Shown piece by piece: positions 38,975 through 50,859 of a stretch of 64,000 nucleotides of DNA. Under the pieces are notes generated by a model, which searched no databases, was not told where the DNA came from, and saw only the letters and a program-made list of their open reading frames with translations. The translations under genes were made by a program, and so were the position numbers. Positions within the stretch are counted from its first letter, which is position 1, and every line of letters begins with the position of its first letter. The DNA is from Syngnathus acus (Eukaryota > Chordata > Actinopteri > Syngnathiformes > Syngnathidae), in the NCBI RefSeq assembly GCF_901709675.1, contig NC_051103.1:3023501-3087500 (forward strand), read 5' to 3'.

Positions 38975-41900
38975 TTAGTCTTTTTCCGGCACCAACTTCA
39001 GCACTTTTCCGATGGCGATGGTTTTGCCTGGTTGGAGGGGGGAAAAAAAGGTCTCATAAATAATACTTTAAACATTTTTTTAAAAAAAGGCAAACTCATC
39101 AAGTGGAGTGTCCTTACCTTCATCACGGAGCGTGAATCGCCCCATTTGAGGAAAGTCCTTGAAAGTCTCCATGCAGATGATTCCCGCCGCCCGGAACCTG
39201 GCGATACAAACCTGGTCCTGCTTAACAAAGCGTGGCCGTGTTTTACTTTTCTCCCCACTCTTCTTGTCCACCATACAAATTAAGGCCTGTGATAGGGATG
39301 GAAGTAAAACCAAAATATTAAAAAAGTACCAATATTCTGCTGTTAGCTCAATAGAACAAATCTTACGGTGCTGGATAAAACCAAATTGCCAGAATATAAA
39401 ACACGGGCTTCATTGAGGCAGCCTGTGCGGCAACTTACTGAGATTTGCACCTCTTCAATGCAAGTATGGAGGTGAAGGACTGCATTGTAACCAGGACAAA
39501 TGATCGATTTGTGCTCAATGATGACGATCTGAAATGAAAGAGGACTCAAAACTTGCAAAAGGTTTGCCGGACCAACTCCTTCAAGATATATTCAAGGAGT
39601 TTAGTTACTAGTTTGTTCGTAACCTCAAAAGGTTGCGACCGTCGCAAATGGAGGACTCCTCGTCATTGTAATCAAATGAGTCACCTGAGCGTCAAAAGTG
39701 CGGCCGGTGTGGCAAAGGTTGTCGGGGCTGCACAAGATGAAACCGGGCAGGATCTCTTCTTCCTCGATGCCCTTGAGCCTCATCTTCAGGTTCTCCCCGG
39801 GACATGCGTCGTCAGTCTCTACTTCATCGCTGAGGAGGCTCAGTACTTCCACTATGTGCTGGAAATGGGGTTAGAATTAGACATAATGGACATAATATTC
39901 CTGAAGACTTGACAAGAACATGAATACATCTCACTCTGTTTGGCATCATGACCAACTGCTGGGCTTTGCAGATGGTTCCAGACTCCAGCTTCCCAAGAAT
40001 CACAGTACCCATGTCCTAAAACACACACCATACTCTTACTTTCTTGCTGTTCCTTTGTGCTGATTGTTAATTTCCTACAGTAAGGTTGTCATCTTATTTG
40101 TAATATCTGAATCTTATCAAGTAAATTATTCATCTGCTCACCTTGTACTTATCTACAATGGGAAGTCTGACTGGACCGTTGATGGATCTGGTGAAGTTTG
40201 GCAAATTATCCAAATGGGGGATAAATGGCAAACCCCTGGTGGAGAGCAAACATCAAAGTGGTCTTTAAAACAAATTTCAGTGAGTCAAATGTCTGTAGCT
40301 ATCATGCAAACAGTTCCACTTACGTGTACCAGGGACATTCGGTGACGGGTTCCTTGAGGTTGGCACCTGTGAGTCCGGAGCAAGGCATAAAGTAGATGTC
40401 CTTTTTGGGGTTGAAGCCAACCTTCTTTAAAAATGGCACCAGCTTTTCCTTACACTCTTCATACCTGCCAGCAGATAGGAATCATCTCAAGAGCCAGGCA
40501 GGCTAGCCGCTAGCCCACCTTCTGCATCAATCACAGCCACGCCGTGTTTACCTGTCTAGGCTCCAGTTGACAGTGGGGTCGTCCATCTTGTTGACCAGGA
40601 CGATGAGATGCTTGACACCTGCCGTTTTAGCCAGCATGGCGTGCTCCCGGGTTTGTCCACCTTTTTCAAAGCCTGTCTCAAACTCGCCCTTTCTTGCCGA
40701 GATCACCTAACACAGCCCAGGGAGAAAGCAAAGTCCACATTTGCATCATGCAAATATAACTTCAATTAACATTTCAGTGTATCTCACCAGGACAGCCAGA
40801 TCGGCTTGCGACGCCCCTCCGATCATGTTGGGGACGAAGCTTTTGTGTCCAGGAGCATCCAGGATGGTGAAATGTTTTTTCTCTGTCTCAAAATATGCCC
40901 TGCCCACCTCCACCGTCTTGCCTTTGTCTCGCTCCTCCTGATTTGTGTCCAGAGCCCACGACAAGTACCTGCAGCCACCATGAATAGTCAATGAAGACAC
41001 ATTCATGATGGTAATCTATTTGATAATTTTTTAGCTTTTTTTTAATCAAATTAGTAACTAAACATGATTATGCATTAGGAAAAAAATGCACCCTCACCAT
41101 GTCTCTCTGTTTTTTTCTTTCGCTTCCCTTTCATATTTTTCCAAAGTTCGTTTTTCCACCATTCCAGTTAAATACCTGAGAAGAACAAGCACAAGATGCA
41201 ATAAAAATGATGTAGGTAGTTTCACGTCCCTCAGACAGAATGCATCCTATGCGCATCAAGTGCAGATTTTCTGCACAATATGCAAGTTGACAACTTCACA
41301 ATGTTTCCTCACATGATCTGTCCACCAATAGTTGATTTTCCAGCATCTAACAGCCAAATAAAAAAAAAAAAATTTATAGTTATAATATTAAACTGTCAAT
41401 TTGAATCCAACTAACAGCAAGCTAACGTTACGCACCCACATGACCGATAAAGACAACATTCACATGTTCTTTCTTGGGGGCGTCCGGCGTGGAAGGCGCC
41501 ACTTTCGGCACAGGCATCTCTTCCTCTTCCTCCTCCATGATCATCTCCTCATCCTCCTGGCTGTCACCATAGGGCTGACAGTCGCCCGTCGCCCCCGGAC
41601 GTTCCTGTCCGCCGCCTCCCCCGCCTCCTCCCGGCTCATCGTTCTGCTCCCATGTCTCTTCGTCGGCTGCCATGTCTGCTTCTGAGCCGCCGTTCTCCAC
41701 AGGAGCTGCGAACAAACAAAACCCACATTTGTGCGAACTTTTCGTTTTGATTTGAAATAAAACAAAATCCTCGGGTGTGCAATGGGAAGTCTATTTCTAA
41801 CGTTGCATCATAACATTCACACAAGGCAGTGCTTGTGGTTCCCCAATACGAGCAATCCAAATAAGGCTCACTATATGAAACTTGAACAGAGCCCCATGGC

Positions 41901-42500
41901 ATTCCGGAATAGTTTGATGTTTCCAACATTGCTGGGAGGAAGCAGCGCACCCTGGTGCTTGACTACACACCGCCCGTGTAAACGTCATGCGTTTTTGTAA
42001 CCTGACGACAAGCACATTCCGTCTTTAGAGTTCATTCATTGTGGATGCATACCGACTGTCTGTGCCACCTCCATGCTGCCAACTTGATCAGGCGTGTCTT
42101 AAAGGAGAGAAAAATAAAACCATTTTCAATAATCATTTGTCGTCATCACATTATGTTGGCCACGTTAACTGTCATGAATGCTGACGACACGAAGTCGACG
42201 TGTTGCAAGCGTGCGACTGAAAGGCTAACTTTAGCTACGTTAGCAAGATAGTTAGCAAGTTAGGCTAAGTTCCAAAATGCTTTCTAGCTTTCGCGTAACC
42301 TTACCGTCGGATGGAGGAATTCCCGCGGGCGTGCTTTGAAGGAAGCTCGGCACGAACACCGGGGCGTTGAAGTTGGGAACAAACGGCTTGGCGTTGACGT
42401 TGAGTGCGGCGAAGGCGCACGGGAGAGCCGCCGAGGCGGCAGGGGCCTCGGCGTCTTCTTCCAGCTCCCACGAATCCGGTGCCGTGTCTCTCGGGTCCAT
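38975..42500 (-). CDS. gspt1: Eukaryotic peptide chain release factor GTP-binding subunit eRF3a
   Basis: GTPase partner of eRF1 in translation termination. Fourteen exons: 42305-42500, 42053-42097, 41436-41705, 41313-41346, 41098-41175, 40788-40968, 40552-40706, 40324-40464, 40142-40235, 39935-40015, 39685-39858, 39439-39528, 39118-39286, 38975-39027. The phases close to 586 residues plus TAA. The N-terminus carries two overlapping PAM2-type PABP-binding motifs ([18 protein letters not shown], then FVPSFL). A Gly8 run and an acidic stretch ([11 protein letters not shown]) follow. GTPase motifs are GHVDAGKST (P-loop), DAPGH and NKMD. Domains 2 and 3 end in [10 protein letters not shown]. The loop [13 protein letters not shown], known in human as the cereblon-dependent degron, is intact. 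Fish have more than one gspt paralogue; context with rsl1d1 favours gspt1. Confidence 0.95.
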
Positions 42501-43127
42501 CGCTCCTTTTACTAGAGCTGAGAAGCTAACCTGAACCGGTAGACCTGATGAATGTTTGTTGTTCTGCTAAAAAGTCGGTTCGTTGCGAGTAAATTTAAAC
42601 ACTTGACAGCGCTGTTGGTGAACTTCCCATTGCTATGTTGCTTTGACAAGCATATGAAGCGCGCAGCTGACCGGAGTAGCGTTTAGTCCTTGTAATTCGG
42701 GTAGACCACCGCTAGAGGTGACCACCGATCCCCTGCTGGCTGTGAACCTCGGCTTACGACGGGACTCGGCGTAGGTCGAGTCATATGAGATCACGTTGAA
42801 CATCATCTCTAATTTATTTTGTCCAACCATTAACAAGGTGCCAAACTACTAACAATACAAATGGAATAAATACATTGGAACAAGACATAGAATTTTTAAA
42901 TATTCCTAAAAAATACATTTAAATGACTAGAGTTGAACAGCTAACTGTGCTAATAAATATATCACTAGCGTTGAATAGCTAAGTGTGCTAATAAATATAT
43001 CATTTTTCAAAGCAAAAACATTAAACTCCTTGGAATTCATGAAAATTGAATAAATAGAGTAGTAAAAAACTATAATGTGACTAAAAGGAAACAGCTAACT
43101 GTGCTAATAATGTATTATTTGTCTCTT
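42501..43127 (-). other. Intergenic: gspt1 promoter and dmc1 3' end
   Basis: Only about 630 bases separate the dmc1 stop from the gspt1 ATG. A minus-strand AATAAA at 42813-42818 could end dmc1. Bases 42924-43002 hold two tandem copies of a unit of about 39 bp containing GTGCTAATAAATATATCA, with a third partial copy near 43088-43112. Confidence 0.5.
42924..43002. repeat. 39-bp tandem duplication in the dmc1 3' flank
   Basis: Two head-to-tail units, each with AGCTAA(C/G)TGTGCTAATAA, differ at a few positions. A third, partial copy (CAGCTAACTGTGCTAATAA) lies about 85 bases further right. Confidence 0.75.
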
Positions 43128-45191
43128 TTACTCTTTAGCATCAGTGATACCTCCAGCTGTGATGGCGAAAGATGCCTCTTTCTCAGGCATATTTGGGCTG
43201 CAAAAACAATTCCAGAAAATTGAAAATGATTCATATGGAATAAGAACTGATTATAAAACAATGCATACCTGTCAAATATTTTGACAATTCTCATCTCAGC
43301 ACGTCCCTTCCTCAAGCTCAACCTTGTGGTGGAAGCGTGGGCCAGGATGTGGCCGCCGATCGGCTTCTTCGGATCAGCTTGGAATCTAAATGGGGGGAAT
43401 ATAGGCAAATCTGCTTCGTCAAAGTTTCACGAAATGAGAATGTGTCTTTCCTTACGTCATCCCTGCGCCAGGATCAGCAGTCATTTGGTTGGTCACAAAC
43501 ACAGCAACATTGTACTCTAAGGAGGAAAATAGAAAATACCTTCATAATATGCATTATTTTATATTGTGTAGTTTTCTGGAAGCGACACTGTGTTGGTTCA
43601 GACCTTCAGAAATCTTCTGCAGCCTGGAGAGCATCAGGGCCAGTTTCTGCTGCCTCTCTGCCAACTCACCTCGACCCGAGAAGTCAACTCTGAACAGGGC
43701 CATGATGGAGTCAATAATCTAATGAAGACACATGTTATTAGAATATAAAAACAATCAACTATTGATCAAAGTTTTCATTACCAAAAGCTTGAAGATTCCT
43801 GCTTCCTCATGAAATTTAGCTGCCACAAAGTCCAATAGCTTCATCTGATGCTCACCTGAAGGAACAACCGAAAGTGACCTGGATGAGATGAAACACCTAT
43901 GCCTCATGTAAAGCATTTGTGATGCATATTCTTACTGGTATAAGCCCGAGCATATAGAACATTGTCAAGGACTTCATTGTGGTCCAAATTAAACCTATCG
44001 GCAATGTCTCTCAGTCGATCTGGGCGACTGCAAAAGACATTAAGGGCAATAGAAACAAAAAAAGAAAGAAGAAAATTCTTATTCATTCCAGCGAGGATAC
44101 AAAGTGTGCTCTGTGTCAATAAAGATGACTTTCCCACCCGAGTAGCCATTTTCTCCTGGCAGCTGAGCGGTGACTAGGACAAAAACAACACAGTATTAGT
44201 TATTGTTATAGCATTTGCGTTTTTTTGTTGTTGTTTTACGCACCGCAAAGTGTGTGGGAAAGCTGTGTTTTTCCTGTACGAAACTCTGCAAGATTTTAAT
44301 AAAGTAGATATTAAAAAAAATGGACAAAATTATAAACATGAGCCTAAAAAATAATACCTCACCTCCAAAGGCTTCTGTGATAGCCATACTCTCCATTCCT
44401 CCACCCAACAATTTACTAGTAGAAAGCAAGATTGTGACCCATTTATAAACATATTTTCTTAGTAAAATGATGACTGAATATAATACAAACTCAAACTCCT
44501 GACTCCCGGTTGTGATGTGGAAAACGATCTTCCTCTTGACACTGTATTCAAAGGCAGTCTGGAAACCGTGATTCTACGAGGACAAGAATGATCTCAAAAT
44601 TGATAACTGCTCGATCAAAATCACGCCCACAGTTTGCAAAACTCGCTTAGTGATTTTTACCAGCATTTTCCCAGCAGCTTCCTTAATTTTTTCCACTTTT
44701 GCTTCAGACAATCCCTTAATGTTGCACAAAGCCTTGCGTGTCATCATTTGAATTCCCTTGACGGTGCAGATGCCCACGGTTTTCAGTTTTTGGATATCTG
44801 CCATATTCTGTGGTGACAAATGGGAACAGGTTTGAGGGCATTGTTTCATATCTAAACTTTGGTTTGGTGAAGGAAATTAGAATTGTAGTTACTATTATAT
44901 TTACTTACTATCCCATGTTGTTGTAGAAGGTCAATGTCTTGGAAAATGAGATCCTGCTTGAGGGAAGACAAAGTTTTCATTAGTTATGAGAAATTAATTA
45001 ATGACATGACTTTTTTATATATACATATATATACAGTTGAACTCATATAGAGCGGGACAACGGTTCTGCTTAGCTTCACACATCCATCCATTTTCAGAAC
45101 CGCTTGTAAAGGTTCGAAAAGTAAAATTGCATTTTACCTCATCCTGAAATGAAACACCGTCCTCGACATTTTGGTCCTCGGAGACTTTCAT
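43128..45191 (-). CDS. dmc1: Meiotic recombinase DMC1
   Basis: RecA/Rad51-family strand-exchange protein acting on meiotic double-strand breaks. Thirteen exons: 45138-45191, 44909-44953, 44661-44807, 44491-44573, 44363-44415, 44244-44285, 44101-44173, 43936-44027, 43782-43855, 43604-43718, 43456-43516, 43269-43385, 43128-43197. The phases close to 341 residues plus TAA, against 340 in human. The N-terminal helix-hairpin domain includes [20 protein letters not shown]. Walker A is GEFRTGKTQ and Walker B is [11 protein letters not shown]. The L1 loop reads [15 protein letters not shown] and L2 reads [13 protein letters not shown]. The C-terminus is [11 protein letters not shown]. Expression is expected in germline only; no regulatory evidence is visible. 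Confidence 0.97.
45056..45110 (-). repeat. Truncated SINE/LINE 3' tail in dmc1 intron 1
   Basis: The sequence around CATCCATCCATTTTCAGAAC, read in reverse, matches the AAGCGGTTCGGAAAATGGAT tail of the full SINE at 51964-52327. It is a 5'-truncated insertion, in the opposite orientation to the full copy. Confidence 0.7.
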
Positions 45192-46555
45192 TGTGAATGC
45201 TGTGTTGTCAAAACCAAATCGAAATGGTCAGAAATGAATTTAGCCACTGTAGCACAATTAGCTTTAGCCGAGATAATATTACGAAATTAGCAAAAGACTC
45301 TACACAGTATTCCAAAGTTTAACAACGAACTAAGTCTAATGAGTAAATACTAAAATATTATTGATGTAAGCAGTATTTGTGACTTTTTTTCATCCTGTTA
45401 TTGTAGGATTTGTTAGAAATGACTAAATATCGAAAGTTTAATAAGCACACCTCGCGGAGAGAAGTGATGATGTATTCAAGTGAAATGGGATTTTCACATA
45501 CTAATAACTAGTTTTGCCACCAGACAGAATAAATGGTGAGTTCAAGTGCAGGTGCCGATTGATAGTTTCAATTAGGGAATAGGTGTAGTTTTTCATAATG
45601 TTAAATACACCACTGTATACAATTTTGGACAGCACAATTTCGATTATAATTTTGGTTTGGTATCTTTTTTCAGTATATTTTAGCTACCACTTGCATTCTT
45701 GACCAATTATTTTTAATTTGTTGCTTCTAATTGTAAATAAATACCTGTAGCCATTTTTTGCATTGTCGTGCTCTCAGCTACACAAGACTGCTTAGTAAAG
45801 CTATTTAGCATTAAAGCTGACATTTTTAACAACACATTGAAGTAAATCATTAGTAGTTTCAAAGGACTAAACATTCTTTTTTTCCTATATAAGGACCTTT
45901 CAATAATTTTCAAAATACAGTGCAATGTTGAACTGGGACAGAAAGGCAACACACAGAAAAGCTTCATTTATCTCACAGATGCTTCAGACATGTTTATTTC
46001 CTACAAACAAATATTGAATGTAATTATGGCATTTTTTGTGACGAGTGAATGTCAATAATGTCACACACACCAGTGTTTAAACTTAAAACATATCCTACAG
46101 GTGCAGAAACGTTTCAGAAAATGTTCAACATTTTAGAACACAAACAGCTGACTCACTACCTGTAACCTTTTCCTGTGTTATTTCTTCTTTTCATTCAGTG
46201 AAACCTCCTTTTCCTGCTTTCCCTCAAATGGCCAGGATGATATATTTATTCATACAACTATATAGATAAAAAAAAAAGATGGAAACCGGTAATCCTGAAA
46301 ATCAGTCTCTGTGATTAAGGGGAGACAGTGAGACAGATGCCTTAAAACACATCACCTTACCACTGGATCAGACAAGGCATGAGTGGTGGAGTGACCTAAA
46401 AGTTGCATGACTGGTGTGAAGCTTAGGCCTCCTTTTGTTTGTCGTTACAGCAGTTCTTTGCATTTCTTCACAGTCTCTCTGTCTCCCCTTGCGGCCACCA
46501 GATTCCACCGTGTTTGTGGAAGAAGACTCCAGGTTATAATTGGTCCACACGTTCC
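45192..46555 (-). other. Intergenic: dmc1 5' flank and tomm22 3' UTR
   Basis: Minus-strand AATAAA hexamers at 46245-46250 and 45991-45996 are candidates to end tomm22. The dmc1 promoter should lie just right of 45191, but I see no clear motif. No other gene is found. Confidence 0.45.
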
Positions 46556-47519
46556 TCAAATCTTTCCCGGGGCCGATGGCATCATGCCTGGCATCCCACC
46601 GGACATACCGGTGTTGGGTCCCAATAGGATCTGAGAGGAAATATGAAAATAATCCCATTTCTTGTCATGTTTAGATGTTATGTTGTTATAAGCAAATCAC
46701 CTGTCTCTGCTGCTGTAGCTGCTGCTGTTCCAGCTGTAGCCGCTCTGTCTCAAACACGACAGGCAACACCAGGATCATAAAGGAAGTCGTTCCCACCCAG
46801 AGGGCCGAGCGAGAGAAACTTGAATAAGAAAATGGAAACCATCAGAAGGGTGGATATTGAACAACAATGCAAAAAAATGGGTCCGTTGTCGCTTGGTTTA
46901 ACTAAACACAAGTGTACCTGTAAAACTTTTTGGCCAGTGAGACCGAACACTGTGCTGAGAACTCAGCAGCTGTACGAACTGTGTCTGGAAACATCTCTGT
47001 CAGGCCCCACAACCTCTCCACCAAGGTCTCATCAATCTAACAGAAGAGAAAAGCACATTTTAGCTCACCTAAATCTTATTTACAAGCAGTAAATAAGTAT
47101 CTAATATAATATTAATAAAAAATAATGTCTAATGCACTTAGTCGTTAATTCGTAATACTTCAGTCATTGGTAAGAACATAAATGTGCCATTAAAGATTAG
47201 ATATCCACTTTTATGGGGGGGTTTCCCGGTAGTGCTACGTGGTATTTTTGTAACGTAGAAATATTATGTATGTAATGACTGAATACATGTTGGAGATGGT
47301 AACTTAATCTGATATTCCTCAAGCATGGAGCTGATCATCTTTACAACAGTTCTAGCAAGAACAATTAAGCAAATGAATGAAACTTTATGTTTAGTAGATC
47401 AATTAAATAGATTTAAATTGAGAACTAACATCATCATCGTCGTCGTCGTCAATTTCATCCTCGGGGGGCCGGGTAGCCACCGGGCCCGCAGCCGGGGAAA
47501 GCTCTTCGATTCCGGGCAT
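46556..47519 (-). CDS. tomm22: Mitochondrial import receptor subunit TOM22
   Basis: Central receptor of the outer-membrane translocase, tail-anchored with its N-terminus in the cytosol. Four exons: 47430-47519, 46918-47036, 46701-46818, 46556-46630. They join in phase to 133 residues plus TGA. The start MPGIEELSPAAG leads into an acidic receptor segment (PPEDEIDDDDDDD). A conserved stretch follows (DETLVERLWGLTEMFPD). The membrane span lies at about residues 76-96 (ALWVGTTSFMILVLPVVF), then a glutamine-rich tail (LEQQQLQQQRQ) and GGMPGMMPSAPGKI. Length is close to human TOMM22 (142). An overlapping frame that continues past the stop is a different frame, not an extension. dmc1 downstream and maff upstream match 22q13.1 neighbours in human. 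Confidence 0.95.
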
Positions 47520-47710
47520 GGCTCCTCTTCAGTCCCGCTCGGAGAATGTCTCGTCAGTCAAGCAGCGGGCAGGACAACTCAGCTCGCCAGACGATATAAC
47601 AATGTCGATTGCTAGATTGCCGTAGTTTTAACAACTGCCAAGTTGCTCAAAAGAAAACCTGCTAATGCTAAGAAGCGTGCATCTATGCAAGTCTGAGGTC
47701 ACCGGCGGAA

Positions 47711-47747
47711 CGCATGCGCGTGTGCACTTCCGTGTCGGGTGACGTCA
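47711..47747. promoter_or_regulatory. tomm22 promoter: NRF1-type site plus CRE
   Basis: About 190-230 bases upstream of the tomm22 ATG lie CGCATGCGCG at 47711-47720 (NRF1-like) and TGACGTCA at 47740-47747. NRF1 is an established regulator of nuclear genes for mitochondrial proteins, which fits a TOM subunit. Confidence 0.6.
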
Positions 47748-48497
47748 GGTGACAAAGGTCATTTGATACTTCGCATAAATTGCACAGCGCCGTCTAGCGT
47801 CTGGTGTCTTACTGCAAACACTGACGTCTTGAATAAAATACACACGTCTCTTTTGTTTCCTTCAGTCAGGAACAAAACATCCATACACCAAACCATAAAT
47901 GTTGAGTTCAATTATTTCAAAATGCTTGAAATAATTGCGCAATATCGTTATTGCTATAACTAAAGATGCTTTTTGACCAGCAGGGGGGGTGGTCGCTCCA
48001 TTGTCCAATAGGTCCGTGCTTATGAACCTGGAACACACATACACCGAGAAATTCTTTTCATAAACATTTATTTTATTTTATTATTTCATAAACAGGGATA
48101 CCGACAGTTTTCTCCACGTGTGTAGTTAGCAGTTGTGGAATTTTTATTTAAATTGGTTGGTTAGAAATATTTACAAATAATACAATTTAATGACATTTGA
48201 ACTTGTTTTTCTTTTATAACCATATCTACGAATGACCTCTTAGCCTATCTGTCTGTTTGGAAAATCACAAACGTTTGCACAACCCTGCTTTAAAGCAGCA
48301 CAACCAACACGTGACCTGACTAAAACGATAACCTGTAATATATTAACTTTACAAAGTTACTCAACATTTACTTAGACTCACAAACGTGCACAATGTTGAA
48401 AGCATGTTTGACTTTTTACATAAATCGCCAGTATTTTATGCCTGTTGTTTTTGAGGGACTCAGGGATTCCTTGTTTACATCCTCTCGGAGTACGCGG

Positions 48498-48542
48498 CGG
48501 GGGCGGGTGTAACTCCGCCTTCATTCTTTGCCCCTGACGTCA
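48498..48542 (+). promoter_or_regulatory. maff promoter: Sp1-type GC box and CRE
   Basis: GGCGGGGGCGGG lies at about 48496-48507 and TGACGTCA at 48535-48542, followed by a 20-T run at 48553-48572. These sit just upstream of the inferred first exon. CREs suit a stress-inducible small Maf gene, but the link is inferred. Confidence 0.55.
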
Positions 48543-48572
48543 TTGTCGCTTGTTTTTTTTTTTTTTTTTTTT

Positions 48573-48779
48573 ATGAATGAAAGAATCCCACCTCAGAGAG
48601 CAGCGAAGTCATTCCGGGAAAAGGCGGACTGACATTTTGTCGCTTCGAGCCAGCGGTAAAATTGTCACAGATCGGAAACTACCAAGCTACCGAAGAGGTA
48701 TTTGCGAATCGATAGGAACAACGACGCGACATCGGAAGAACCGTAACCATTTGGAATTTGCCTAATAAGCCAAGGACAA
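48573..48779 (+). other. maff: maff 5' UTR exon 1 (approximate 5' end)
   Basis: Inferred noncoding first exon. Its 3' border is a strong donor, GGACAA|GTGAGTGGG, at 48779/48780. The transcription start is not visible in the sequence; I place the left edge after the T run. The exon contains a closed upstream reading frame (48577-48765, 62 codons). Confidence 0.5.
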
Positions 48780-50859
48780 GTGAGTGGGCAGCTGTTTACT
48801 TTAATCCCTCGTAGCCGACACCGTTGATGCTAAAGATGCTAACAGCTCGAATTACTAGCATTTTCAAAACGGTGTGGCTGATGTATATTCCACGTTAATA
48901 ACCATAGTAATATTGTTAATACATCGCGCTGTTTGAATAACACATTTTTGTCTTGGGTGTAACTACTCGTTTAAACATATTTAACAGCAGCACATTTTTA
49001 CAGTCATGCTAAAATGGATGTCGAATGCAGCCGCTACGGCTGTTTACTACAGCGTTTATTTTACCCTAATCTGACCGTTTTATCTGCCATTTTGTGACAA
49101 TCAAAACTATTATTTAGTCCTTTGCCATGATCCATAATAGACATTTTTGGCTTTTTTACAAGATTGTTGCTGTTGCGTGGCGACGTTGCGTTCACTTGTT
49201 GCTCTCGGGTTCGGTAAGCTTCCACGCAAAATCCAGCAGACCTTAGGTATTTTTAGCCGAGCATTTACGCGGATATCCTGGAGTCTTGTGACAAATATAG
49301 CAACGGGCTAGTTTTGCCTGGATTTTTGACTGGCGGTAGCCGGTTTAGCTTTTAGCGGTGCGATTGGTGTATTGCTGAATCATCATGACTTTACGAACGA
49401 CGGTTTACAGCCTCCACCGGCTATTGGGACGCCAGTGCGGTTGCGGGCACTTCACGCCCCACGCTTTTCGGGAAATTCCACTAACTGTAGTCAAAATTAC
49501 AGAGTGTTGTAATTTTCCTATTATAAACAGTAGTTGTTCCTCATGTTGTAAATCAACACGTGCTTTTGAGTTAGTTCACTAAGGAAGAAAATTGACTTAA
49601 TCGTAATTGACTTATTTCTATCCCTAATTAGATTTTGCTTCCTGGAATGTGGTTTTAAATGGCACAGAACACCTAACATGTACTTCGGTTAAACACCCGA
49701 TGAGCTCAGAGGTATTTATCGTAAAAAGAAAGTGAAAGTGTAATAACCCTTAAACAATTGTTTCGTGAGTTATGACTATCCATGTCTTCTAAATTTCAGA
49801 AGCATTTTGAGCAGTCCCAGGACTTTTCCGACACACCTTGGAGAACAAATGTGGTTGACGTACCTCGTCAAATGTTATGTTTTTCTGCCGCGTTGTAAAC
49901 AAAGTATGTCAGCAGAAAGTGTGTCCTTATATAACAATTCAACAACATATTTATCTGATCCAAATCTTCACTTAGCGCTATCAAGGGGATCAAATAGCTA
50001 TCTTACGCTAAAAAACAGAAGGGCAATATCAACCAGGAAGTGTGCGCTGACAGTTCTTTCACACGCAGCACACTTCCTTCTCAGCTAAACATGAGAACAA
50101 AAAAAAATCAACATTTTTACACGATGAAAGGAAGTATTGTTGCCATGCCGCCACGATGAGCTTGCAGGCTTTTTCTAGCCTAGCATAAAACCTCTCGTTA
50201 AAGTCATCGTGACAGTGACCTGACATACACAGCATGCCACCCACCCCAACTCATGCTAACAAGTGACCTTAAGAGGAATGTAGGAAGTCACACACACCGC
50301 CTCCATGGACTTAATGTTAGATATGACGATAACGTTTCTAAATAGAGCTGCTCAAAGACACCGCACGGTTAAACAAACACTTCTGCTAATGTAAGCATGA
50401 GAGTCATGTTACGCAAATGTCCGTATTTAGTTCAACTTATTTTATTTAAGTTAAAGTTAAATTGCCATTTTCTGCTGTAGTAAGCACCAAACAAAAACTG
50501 CGGGCGGTTGACAGGAGGAAGTGTTGCTTAGGACACCTGCTTTGAGCAAGAGCAAGGCCAAAAAGTCTTGGTAACTTCCCCTTAGCACACCAGCCAACAA
50601 ACAAAGACGTCTGTCACTTTCACACACACAAAAAAAAAAAACTTCCTCTGATATTAAACCGCGGGATTAGACGAGAGCGCGTGTGTAGAGAGGGAGAGAT
50701 GTGCGGCTTCTCCTTTTCTCTGCCTTGCATGACAGGCGGTCTTGTGAGCGGACGCAAATGTCAGGCTATAAATGAACTAAAATGGCGTGATGTCCTGACT
50801 CGCATGTGACCACTTACCTTTAAAAAAATAAAATTGCAATCCTCTTTGTCTCTTCTCAG
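48780..50859 (+). other. maff intron 1
   Basis: A 2.1 kb intron within the 5' UTR. No coding exon or complete repeat is recognisable; there are only ordinary AT-rich stretches and short open frames with no known domain. Confidence 0.5.

Larger units (their letters stand above)
47520..48552. other. Bidirectional intergenic region between tomm22 and maff
   Basis: About 1 kb separates the tomm22 start (leftward) from the first maff exon (rightward). It holds the tomm22 NRF1/CRE pair at the left and Sp1/CRE motifs for maff at the right. The AT-rich middle has nothing recognisable. Confidence 0.5.

Noticed and set aside
46368-46658. A possible long C-terminal extension of tomm22 (GPGKDLRNVWTNYNLESS)
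   Set aside because: It is a different reading frame. The spliced tomm22 frame reads PSAPGKI and stops at 46556, as in other vertebrates.
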